From positions 1 to 40,577 of the forward strand of contig NZ_BCUG01000049.1 of assembly GCF_001591165.1 (NCBI RefSeq): a stretch of DNA of 40,577 nucleotides, read 5' to 3'. A program made the translations under genes and the position numbers. The DNA comes from Thauera butanivorans NBRC 103042. Its GTDB lineage: Bacteria; Pseudomonadota; Gammaproteobacteria; Burkholderiales; Rhodocyclaceae. Positions 32,498 to 39,569 of this stretch are shown here, in pieces. Below the pieces are notes generated by a model. It saw only the letters and a list, made by a program, of their open reading frames with translations. It ran no database searches and was not told the origin of the DNA. Each line of letters begins with the position of its first letter. The stretch's first letter is position 1.

Positions 32498-33823
32498 ATG
32501 TCTGTGATTCGACGCGCCGCGCTGGCGCTCGCCTGTGCCTCCTTCGCCCTGTCCGGATTCGCCGCCGAGCAGGCGGTGGAGGATGCCGAACTCGATGCCT
32601 TGCTGGATCTCGGGGCCGCCAGCGAAAGCGGCTCCGGCATCCGTTTATCGGGCTACGGCGAACTGGGTGCTGCCTATACCTATGCCGACGACGAGCGCTG
32701 GTCGCGGCTGCGCGCCCGGCTCGAGCTGGCCGCCAGCGGCAGGCTGGGGGAGCGGGCGCGCTGGAAGCTGTCCGCACGGGCCGATGCTGACGGTGCTTTC
32801 GATCTCGAGGATGACTACTATCCGTCCGCCGTCCGCAGGGATCAGCGCCGCGATGCCATCCTGCGTGAAGCCTGGGTCGATTTCGGCGCGGGCGACTGGG
32901 AGTTCCGGCTCGGCCGCCAGCACATCATCTGGGGTGAGATGGTCGGCTTCTTCTTTGCCGACGTGGTGTCCGCCCGCGACATGCGTGATTTCCTGCTGCC
33001 CGAGCTCGAGGCCATGCGCATCGCCCAATGGGCTGCGAGGGCGGAGTACTTCGGCGGGGAGACGCATTTCGAGATGATCTGGATTCCGAGTCCGAGCTAC
33101 GACGACATCGGCAAGCCGGGTTCGGATTTCTACATGTATCCACGTCTGCCTGCCGGTACCCGGGTGAAGGAACGGGAGCCCTCGGACAGCCTTTCGAACA
33201 GCAATTGGGGCCTGCGGATCTCAAGGCTGATCGGCGGCTGGGACATGAGCGCGTTCTACTATCGCAGCAGCGACATCACGCCCACGCTGGGCCTGAACCC
33301 CGCCACGACGGGGCTCGAACTGACGCATGAGCGGATTCGCCAGATCGGCGGCACGTTCAGCAAGGACATGGGCAGCTTCGTCCTCAAGGGCGAAGCCGTG
33401 CATACCAGCGGCCGCAGCCTCAACACCTTCCTGGAGGATGGGAGGATCGGTCTGGAGAAGACCGACATGCTCGACTACGCCTTCGGTGTGGATGTTCCGT
33501 ACCGGGATGTGTGGCGCTTCAATCTGCAATACTTTGCCCGCTGGCTCGACAGGCACGACGAGCGGATGGAACTCGATCGCGAGGAGCGCGGCGTGACTTT
33601 CCAGGTCGTGCGCGAAATCGGCAGCACCGTCGAACTCGAGCTTCTTGCCGCAGCCAGCCTCAATCGCAGCGATTACATGCTGCGTCCCAAGCTGAGCTGG
33701 AAATTCGCGCCTGAATGGCGCGCCACTGCGGGCATGGACATCTTCCACGGACCCCAGCAGGGTATGTTCGGCCGCTTCGACGAGCGGGACCGCGTTTATA
33801 TGGAAGTCCGGCGCTGGTTCTGA
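32498..33823 (+). CDS. DUF1302 family outer-membrane beta-barrel protein
   Basis: This 441-residue protein begins with a signal peptide (MSVIRRAALALACASFALSGFAA) and continues as alternating hydrophobic and polar strands. It ends in an aromatic residue (EVRRWF), as outer-membrane barrels do. The RQHIIWGEMVGFFFADVVSARD region matches the DUF1302 family, whose members often stand beside an ABC exporter. A channel or sterol/hydrophobe transport role is possible but not shown. The 3' end overlaps the convergent acyltransferase gene by 28 bases. Confidence 0.82.
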   Translation: MSVIRRAALALACASFALSGFAAEQAVEDAELDALLDLGAASESGSGIRLSGYGELGAAYTYADDERWSRLRARLELAASGRLGERARWKLSARADADGAFDLEDDYYPSAVRRDQRRDAILREAWVDFGAGDWEFRLGRQHIIWGEMVGFFFADVVSARDMRDFLLPELEAMRIAQWAARAEYFGGETHFEMIWIPSPSYDDIGKPGSDFYMYPRLPAGTRVKEREPSDSLSNSNWGLRISRLIGGWDMSAFYYRSSDITPTLGLNPATTGLELTHERIRQIGGTFSKDMGSFVLKGEAVHTSGRSLNTFLEDGRIGLEKTDMLDYAFGVDVPYRDVWRFNLQYFARWLDRHDERMELDREERGVTFQVVREIGSTVELELLAAASLNRSDYMLRPKLSWKFAPEWRATAGMDIFHGPQQGMFGRFDERDRVYMEVRRWF

Positions 33824-34617
33824 ATCGGGCTGGATGTCACCAGCGCGCGCTGAAGTGCTTCGAGTTCGGCGCGCCTCTGGAACATCCGGTAGAAGCTGCG
33901 CGAATCGTCATCGGAGCGGCCGGCATGCGTGTCGATCAGATGATCCAGCCGTTGCTGGCAGAGATGCATCAGCACTGCAGGGGCGCCGACTCGCGGGCAG
34001 ATCTTCTCCGGGCCGACCATCTGATAACCCAGCAGGCGCCGATAAAAGCCGGCATGGCGCGGATGGACCTCGATGAACACGTCGGTGACGCGGTAGGTCA
34101 AGCGGGCGATGATGTACAGGATCTGCATCATGCCTGCCAGGGCTTCATGCGAACTGTGCTCGGGATCCATCGCCAAGCGTGTGATTTCGCACACTTGGCC
34201 GCCGTTTTTGCGTGCCGCGTCGATTTCGGCGCGATAAAGTGTGTCTGCTAGGAGACCTCTGCCTGCGTCAAGGCATAAAGTCAAAGTGGCGACGGCGTGA
34301 TCGCCCTTGCAGGCTGCGACCGTGATGTCCCGCTCGTCCAGGCTTTCACCCTGGCCGTAGGGGAAAAGGCCGCGTGAGGAGTACATTCGCTCGATGAGCC
34401 GAGCCGTGTTGCGCTTGAGTGCCTCCGTGCCGTTGGCGATGCGGAGTTCGTAGCCATCCCGGATCAGCCTGAAATCGGGGTTCAGGCGAAAGGAGTCTGC
34501 TGGGTGCTGTGATTTCCAGGCCGGTGCCGGATTCAGGGTGGTGCCGGGAAAGAGGGCGAGTGCATGATGTGAGCGGGTCGCCAGGTCAACGGCGCGGCGC
34601 TGAGAGGAAGCGTCCAT
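33796..34617 (-). CDS. FeeM-like N-acyl amino acid synthase (GNAT fold), exosortase-associated type
   Basis: This 273-residue protein resembles the N-acyl amino acid synthases of the FeeM / PEP-CTERM-associated acyltransferase type (TIGR03694-like), which use acyl-ACP and share the fold of LuxI-type synthases. Landmarks are RIANGTEALKRNTARLIERMY, QVCEITRLAMDP (residues 141-152) and EVHPRHAGFYRRLLGY (183-198). The product would be a lipo-amino acid made in the cytoplasm. It faces away from the exopolysaccharide locus start 240 bases off, the position known for exosortase-linked members. AAGGA upstream supports ATG 34617. The assignment rests on pattern recall. Confidence 0.72.
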   Translation of the reverse strand: MDASSQRRAVDLATRSHHALALFPGTTLNPAPAWKSQHPADSFRLNPDFRLIRDGYELRIANGTEALKRNTARLIERMYSSRGLFPYGQGESLDERDITVAACKGDHAVATLTLCLDAGRGLLADTLYRAEIDAARKNGGQVCEITRLAMDPEHSSHEALAGMMQILYIIARLTYRVTDVFIEVHPRHAGFYRRLLGYQMVGPEKICPRVGAPAVLMHLCQQRLDHLIDTHAGRSDDDSRSFYRMFQRRAELEALQRALVTSSPIQNQRRTSI

Positions 34618-34856
34618 GGGTAGTGCGATCCTTCGCGTTCGTTCGTTCGTTCGATTACGCCCTTGTCCTAGGTTGGCGCATGTTCGGTGTCGACTTGCTT
34701 CTTCGAAAACCCCGGCACTCTAGCCAGCAGACGCACACAGCAGTGTAAGGGATTGTGTGCATTTGTTCCTCGGAACATATTACACAGCTTTGTAGCATTT
34801 TGCTGAGGCTTGTCGTCGTATCATAGCGGGCTATGAATCCTGGGAGGAACTAGAAC
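34618..34856. promoter_or_regulatory. divergent control region between acyltransferase and exopolysaccharide locus
   Basis: The 239 bases hold a tandem (GTTC)4 repeat at 34637-34652 and a perfect 14-base palindrome TGTTCC-TC-GGAACA at 34764-34777 beside TTACACAG. A weak minus-strand pair TCGACA and TAGGAC (17 apart) points toward the acyltransferase. No confident sigma-70 or sigma-54 promoter for the export gene is seen. GGGAGGAAC at 34842-34850 is the export-gene ribosome binding site. Confidence 0.45.
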
Positions 34857-35486
34857 ATGATCCGGAAGTCTTCGAGTGTGCTCGCCTGGGTGTGGCGCGC
34901 TGTGTTCATGCTGGCTGCAGGGGCGCTGCTTTCCGCCTGCGCAAGTTCGTATCCGCCGGCGCCGGCTGCCGCTGCCGACTCGGAGTACAACTACGTGATC
35001 GGGCCGGGCGACAACGTCAACATCGTCGTCTGGCGCAACCCCGAGCTGTCGATGTCGGTTCCTGTGCGGCCTGATGGCAAGATCACCACGCCGCTGGTCG
35101 AGGATCTGCCTGCAATGGGCAAGGATGCCTCCACGCTGGCACGAGACATCGAACAGGAGCTCGCCAAGTTCATTCGCGATCCGGTGGTGACCGTGATCGT
35201 CACCGGTTTCGTCGGCCCCTACAGCGAGCAGATCCGGGTGATCGGCGAAGCGGCCGAGCCCAAGATCCTGCCTTATAACCAGAAGATGACGCTTCTCGAC
35301 GTCATGATCGCCGTCGGCGGCATGACGGAGTTTGCCGATGGCAACAACGCGACCATCCTGCGTACCGCCGAGGGCAACAAGCAGTACAGCGTCCGCATCC
35401 GTGACCTGGTCAAGCGCGGCGATGTCTCGGCAAACGTCGAGATGCGTCCGGGCGACGTCCTGATCATCCCGCAAAGCTGGTTCTGA
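34857..35486 (+). CDS. polysaccharide export lipoprotein, XrtA/PEP-CTERM type (EpsE-like)
   Basis: This 209-residue outer-membrane lipoprotein is related to Wza-type exporters, which form the channel for exopolysaccharide. A lipobox LLSAC puts the lipidated Cys at residue 28. The polysaccharide export motif follows as YVIGPGDNVNIVVWRNPELS, then an SLBB domain (IRVIGEAAEPKILPYNQ). The protein resembles the PEP-CTERM export family (TIGR03027). GGGAGGAAC before ATG 34857 gives the start. It opens the exopolysaccharide operon, followed by the chain-length determinant 79 bases on. Confidence 0.88.
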   Translation: MIRKSSSVLAWVWRAVFMLAAGALLSACASSYPPAPAAAADSEYNYVIGPGDNVNIVVWRNPELSMSVPVRPDGKITTPLVEDLPAMGKDASTLARDIEQELAKFIRDPVVTVIVTGFVGPYSEQIRVIGEAAEPKILPYNQKMTLLDVMIAVGGMTEFADGNNATILRTAEGNKQYSVRIRDLVKRGDVSANVEMRPGDVLIIPQSWF

Positions 35487-35565
35487 TTCGCCAGTCCGCC
35501 AACCTCCGGAGTCCGCTCGGCGCGCCTGCGCTCGGTGGCGGATTTCGTGTCGATGAAGAAGTCTG

Positions 35566-37113
35566 ATGGAAGAACTCGTAACTCAAATCGTCGGCTACCT
35601 GCGCGGTATGTGGCGCTTTCGCTGGTGGGGGCTGGCATTCGCATGGGTCGTGGGGGTCGCCGCGGGTGCCATTGTTTATTTCATGCCCGACAGGTACGAG
35701 TCGACAGCACGTATCCACGTCGATACGCAGTCGGTGCTGAGGCCACTGATGTCCGGGCTTGCCGTCCAGCCCAACATCGACCAGCAGATTGCCATGCTGA
35801 GCCGGACATTGATCAGCCGGCCCAACGTCGAGAAGCTGATCACGATGGCGGATCTGGATCTCGACGTGCGTACGCCCGAGCAGCGCGAGGCGCTGATCGG
35901 CAGGCTCATGAAGGATCTGCAGATTCGCTCGGCGGCCAGCACCAACCTCTTCATGCTCGCCTATTCGGATACGCGGCCGGAACGTGCCCAGCGCGTCGTT
36001 CAGTCCCTGGTTTCACTGTTCGTCGAGTCAGGGCTGGGTGGCAAGCGCCAGGATTCAGATGCCGCGCGTCGCTTCATCGAAGAGCAGATTCGCAACTACG
36101 AGCAGAAACTGGTCGAGGCGGAAAATCGCGTCAAGGAGTTCCGTCTGCGCAATATGACGTTGCTCGGCGATGGTGCCAGGGATTACGTCACGCAAATCGC
36201 CATGATCACTGGGCAGCTTCAGCAGGCCCAGCTCGAATTGCGCGAGGCGGAAAATGCACGTGATGCGATGCAGCGCCAACTGGTGGGTGAGGAGCCTGTC
36301 CTGCTGCCGCAGACGCCGCCCAGCTCTGCAGTCTCGATTCCGGAGATCGATGGTCGTATCGATGCGCTGCAGCGCAATCTCGATGATCTGCTGCAGCGCT
36401 ACACCGAACAGCATCCCGATGTGATCGGAGCACGCCGCGTCATCGAAGAGCTCGAAGGGCAGAAGCGCAAGCAGATCGAGGAGATGCGCGCACTTGGCGG
36501 CGGCTCCCAGTTCGGGGCGCTGAACTCCAATCCGGTTTTCCAGCAGATGAAGCTGGCCCTGGCCGAATCCGAATCCCGCGTCGCCTCGATGCGCGCGCGC
36601 GTCGGGGAGTACCAGGCCCGCCTGGATCAGTTGCGCGAGCTTGCCAAGCGCGTGCCCGAGATCGAGGCCGAACTGGCACAGCTCAACCGCGACTACGCCG
36701 TGCATAAGACCAATTACGACAGTCTCGTGGCACGGCGTGAGTCGGCCACGATGTCGGTCGAGATGGATGCCCAGGGCGGGGTCGCCGATTTCCGCGTGAT
36801 CGATCCACCCACGCTGCCCACCAAGCCATCGGCGCCGAACCGCGTCCTGCTGCTGCCGCTGGCGGCACTGGCCGGCCTGGCTGCGGGGTTTGCGCTGACT
36901 TTCCTGGTCAGCCAGTTGCGTCCCGCATTTGCCGACGGACGCAGCCTGCGCGAGATCACCGGGCTTCCGGTCCTGGGGGCGGTATCGATGCTGCAGACCA
37001 CTGAGCGCAGGAACAAGCGGCGGCGTGGGCTGGCGGCGTTCGGAGGGGGGGTCGTCGCGTATGCCACGAGCTTTGCCATTGCCGTCGCAGTGCTGAACTT
37101 GATCCAGGGTTGA
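35566..37113 (+). CDS. polysaccharide chain-length determinant, XrtA/PEP-CTERM type
   Basis: This 515-residue Wzz-type polysaccharide co-polymerase sets polymer length and links to the export channel. It has an N-terminal transmembrane helix (residues 25-43), a long coiled-coil periplasmic domain (about 180-385, including EEQIRNYEQKLVEAENRVKEF), and a second helix near 425-445. A further C-terminal hydrophobic stretch (GVVAYATSFAIAVAVLN) follows. The layout matches TIGR03007. It lacks a kinase domain, which is supplied by the next gene. ATG 35566 sits after a purine-rich GAAGAAG. Confidence 0.87.
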   Translation: MEELVTQIVGYLRGMWRFRWWGLAFAWVVGVAAGAIVYFMPDRYESTARIHVDTQSVLRPLMSGLAVQPNIDQQIAMLSRTLISRPNVEKLITMADLDLDVRTPEQREALIGRLMKDLQIRSAASTNLFMLAYSDTRPERAQRVVQSLVSLFVESGLGGKRQDSDAARRFIEEQIRNYEQKLVEAENRVKEFRLRNMTLLGDGARDYVTQIAMITGQLQQAQLELREAENARDAMQRQLVGEEPVLLPQTPPSSAVSIPEIDGRIDALQRNLDDLLQRYTEQHPDVIGARRVIEELEGQKRKQIEEMRALGGGSQFGALNSNPVFQQMKLALAESESRVASMRARVGEYQARLDQLRELAKRVPEIEAELAQLNRDYAVHKTNYDSLVARRESATMSVEMDAQGGVADFRVIDPPTLPTKPSAPNRVLLLPLAALAGLAAGFALTFLVSQLRPAFADGRSLREITGLPVLGAVSMLQTTERRNKRRRGLAAFGGGVVAYATSFAIAVAVLNLIQG

Positions 37114-37127
37114 ATGGAAACGACACG

Positions 37128-38066
37128 ATGAGTCTTATCGAAAAAGCGGCACAACGCCTTGACCAGTTGAAGCAGGCCTCGGGCGAGTCCGCAAGCGAGT
37201 TGCTGGCCCAACCCCCTGCGATCGACAAGCCCGAAGCCGAAACGGCTGCCATCCGGTCGTCCGAAGTGCCCAAGGCAGCTGCTGGCCATGCATTCAGCCG
37301 CGTCGTGTCGCGGGTTGCGCAGATCGACCTGCAGCGCTTGCATTCCCTCGGTCTGGTGACGCCGGATCATCCTCGCAGCAGCATCGCCGAAGAGTATCGG
37401 GTCATCAAGCGCCCCTTGTTGCGCAATGCCACGGCAACCGGTGCGGCCAAGATCGACGACGGCAACTTGATCATGGTGACCAGCGCCTTGCCGGGCGAGG
37501 GCAAGACCTTCAATGCGGTCAACCTCGCCATCAGCATGGCGATGGAGCTCGACTACACGGTCCTGCTCGTCGATGCGGACGTGTCGCGCCCTTCGGTGCT
37601 CAGGCAACTCGGGCTGCCGCCGGAGAAGGGCCTGATGGACGTGCTGGCCGGGGACGTCACCGACCTCAGCGAAGTCCTGATGCGCACCAACATCGAGAAG
37701 CTCTCGATTCTGCCCGCGGGCATGCCGCATCAGCGTGCGACCGAGCTGCTTGCATCCGATGCCATGACGCGCCTGCTCGAGCAGATGGCGAGCCGCTATC
37801 CGGACCGGATCATCGTGTTCGATTCGCCGCCTTTGCTGGTAACCACCGAGTCACGTGTACTGGCCACGCACATGGGGCAGATCGTCGTGGTGGTGGAAGC
37901 CGAACGTACCACGCATGCCACGGTCAAGCAGGCGCTTTCCACCATCGAGAACTGCCCCATCAAGCTGATGGTGCTGAACAAGTCCCGGGGGCAAGGGGCT
38001 GGTTCGATCTATGGTTATGGCTATGGTTACGGATATGGCGAAGCACCGCGTGAGCAGGCGGCCTGA
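37128..38066 (+). CDS. polysaccharide tyrosine kinase, XrtA/PEP-CTERM type (CpsD-like)
   Basis: This 312-residue cytoplasmic BY-kinase has the Walker A SALPGEGKT (residues 119-127), the Walker A-prime VLLVDADVSRPSV and Walker B IIVFDSPPLL. It would phosphorylate its own Tyr-rich tail and work with the chain-length protein to time polymer synthesis and export. The C-terminus carries five Tyr alternating with Gly (Tyr295-Tyr303). The match is to TIGR03018-type kinases. An in-frame ATG at 37110 gives a six-residue extension; 37128 (MSLIEKAAQRL) fits the family start. Confidence 0.87.
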   Translation: MSLIEKAAQRLDQLKQASGESASELLAQPPAIDKPEAETAAIRSSEVPKAAAGHAFSRVVSRVAQIDLQRLHSLGLVTPDHPRSSIAEEYRVIKRPLLRNATATGAAKIDDGNLIMVTSALPGEGKTFNAVNLAISMAMELDYTVLLVDADVSRPSVLRQLGLPPEKGLMDVLAGDVTDLSEVLMRTNIEKLSILPAGMPHQRATELLASDAMTRLLEQMASRYPDRIIVFDSPPLLVTTESRVLATHMGQIVVVVEAERTTHATVKQALSTIENCPIKLMVLNKSRGQGAGSIYGYGYGYGYGEAPREQAA

Positions 38067-38067
38067 G

Positions 38068-39558
38068 ATGCGTATGCGGACGACGCCTGCGCTGTCGATA
38101 CTTGCGCTCGCCATGTTCATGGCGGCGCCAGTGGCGGCGCAGACGGTGACCATCACTCCTCGTCTGGATACCCGTCTGACATGGACGGACAATGTCGATA
38201 CCTCGGACGATGCCCAGCAGGACTGGATCGCCGAGATATCGCCAGGCATCGGTATATCCCGTGCATCAGGGCGTTTTCGCGGTTACCTGAATGCCAGCCT
38301 GCGCAATCTGGTTTACGCCCAGGAAACCGACAAGAACAAGACTTATCTAGCCTTCCGCGGCAACGGTGAATTCGAGGCCATCGAGAATGCGGTGTTCATC
38401 GCGCTGGCGGGCTCGATCAGCCGTACCGATACTTCGGCATTTAGCCGTCGAGGTGCCGGCGATTCGCTCAGTGCCGACAAGGCTGACGAAACGCGCATGT
38501 GGTCGATCGCACCGCGCTACCAGTTCAGGTTCGGTGATGCGGGCATCGGGCGCCTGGGCTATGAATCCCGCTGGCTGCAGGGCGGCAGCGGGACCCTGGC
38601 AGATACTCGGCAGGAGCGCTGGACACTGGCGGTATCCGATCCAAGTGCCCTACGCCTTTTCGGCTGGGGTATCGACCTGGCGCGCACCGACACGACCTTC
38701 GAACAAGGTTCAGGCCGGGACGTCACCCAGGAAATCGGTCGCGCCACCTTGTTCGTCAATATCGATCCGCAATTCAGGCTGCGGCTGATCGGTGGCTATG
38801 AGTCCAACGACTATGATCTGGTCGAGGGAGAAGAAGGCTCCATCTGGGGGGCGGGTTTCGACTGGTATCCGACCGAGCGCACCAGCATTTCCGCCATTGC
38901 CGAGGATCGGATCTTCGGTACTGGCTACGACGTTCAACTCCAGCACCGCATGGCCCGGTCTACGTGGAATTTCTCGGCTAGTCGCGACATCTCGTCCACT
39001 CTCGACGAATTGGCGGGGGGAGAAGTGCTGGATCCGGTGTTCCAGCTTTTCTATCTCCTCACCGATCCGAGCCTGCCCGAAGCCGAGCGCATGCGGCTGG
39101 CTCGCGCCGCTTATGAGCGTGCGGGCGGTGTCGGCATCCGTACCAATGCTTACTTCCTGCAACGTGCGATCGCTGCCGGCGTGTCTTTCAGTGGTGCGCG
39201 CAATACCCTGTCGTTCTCCGTTCGGCGTGCCGAACGCGAGCGCCTGAGTACTCTGGCAGGCTTCCTCGCTACCGACGATTTTGCCGAGTTTGATTACACC
39301 GATACGCGCTCGGTGTCGGTCATGTTGCTGCACCGCTTGACGGGCACGTCGAACCTGAATGGCTCGATCACCCGCTCCAAGACCGAAGGCCAGGGGAGCA
39401 GCAATCGCGATGTCGATCGCCTGCTCTTCAATATCGGCATCACACGCCAGCTCAGCCCGGATACGACGGCCGGCCTCAATTATCGTCACAGCAAGACAAC
39501 AGGCACGAACGACTACACCGAGAACTCCATCAGAGCCACTCTCGGAATGAGTTTCTGA
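38068..39558 (+). CDS. outer-membrane beta-barrel protein of the PEP-CTERM system (TIGR03016 type)
   Basis: This 496-residue protein has a signal peptide (MRMRTTPALSILALAMFMAAPVAA) followed by many amphipathic strands, ending TENSIRATLGMSF with a terminal Phe. It resembles the TIGR03016 family found only in exosortase loci and probably sits in the outer membrane as a channel partner of the export lipoprotein. Its exact function is not known. ATG 38068 starts one base after the kinase stop, consistent with coupling. Longer in-frame starts lie inside the kinase gene and are rejected. Confidence 0.82.
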   Translation: MRMRTTPALSILALAMFMAAPVAAQTVTITPRLDTRLTWTDNVDTSDDAQQDWIAEISPGIGISRASGRFRGYLNASLRNLVYAQETDKNKTYLAFRGNGEFEAIENAVFIALAGSISRTDTSAFSRRGAGDSLSADKADETRMWSIAPRYQFRFGDAGIGRLGYESRWLQGGSGTLADTRQERWTLAVSDPSALRLFGWGIDLARTDTTFEQGSGRDVTQEIGRATLFVNIDPQFRLRLIGGYESNDYDLVEGEEGSIWGAGFDWYPTERTSISAIAEDRIFGTGYDVQLQHRMARSTWNFSASRDISSTLDELAGGEVLDPVFQLFYLLTDPSLPEAERMRLARAAYERAGGVGIRTNAYFLQRAIAAGVSFSGARNTLSFSVRRAERERLSTLAGFLATDDFAEFDYTDTRSVSVMLLHRLTGTSNLNGSITRSKTEGQGSSNRDVDRLLFNIGITRQLSPDTTAGLNYRHSKTTGTNDYTENSIRATLGMSF

Positions 39559-39569
39559 GCGGATCGCAG

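Noticed and set aside
34664-34810. Sigma-54 promoter (-24 GG, -12 GC) before the exopolysaccharide genes
   Set aside because: TTGGCGCATGTTCGGT and TAGCATTTTGCTG look similar at first, but neither has GG and GC at the correct 10-base spacing.
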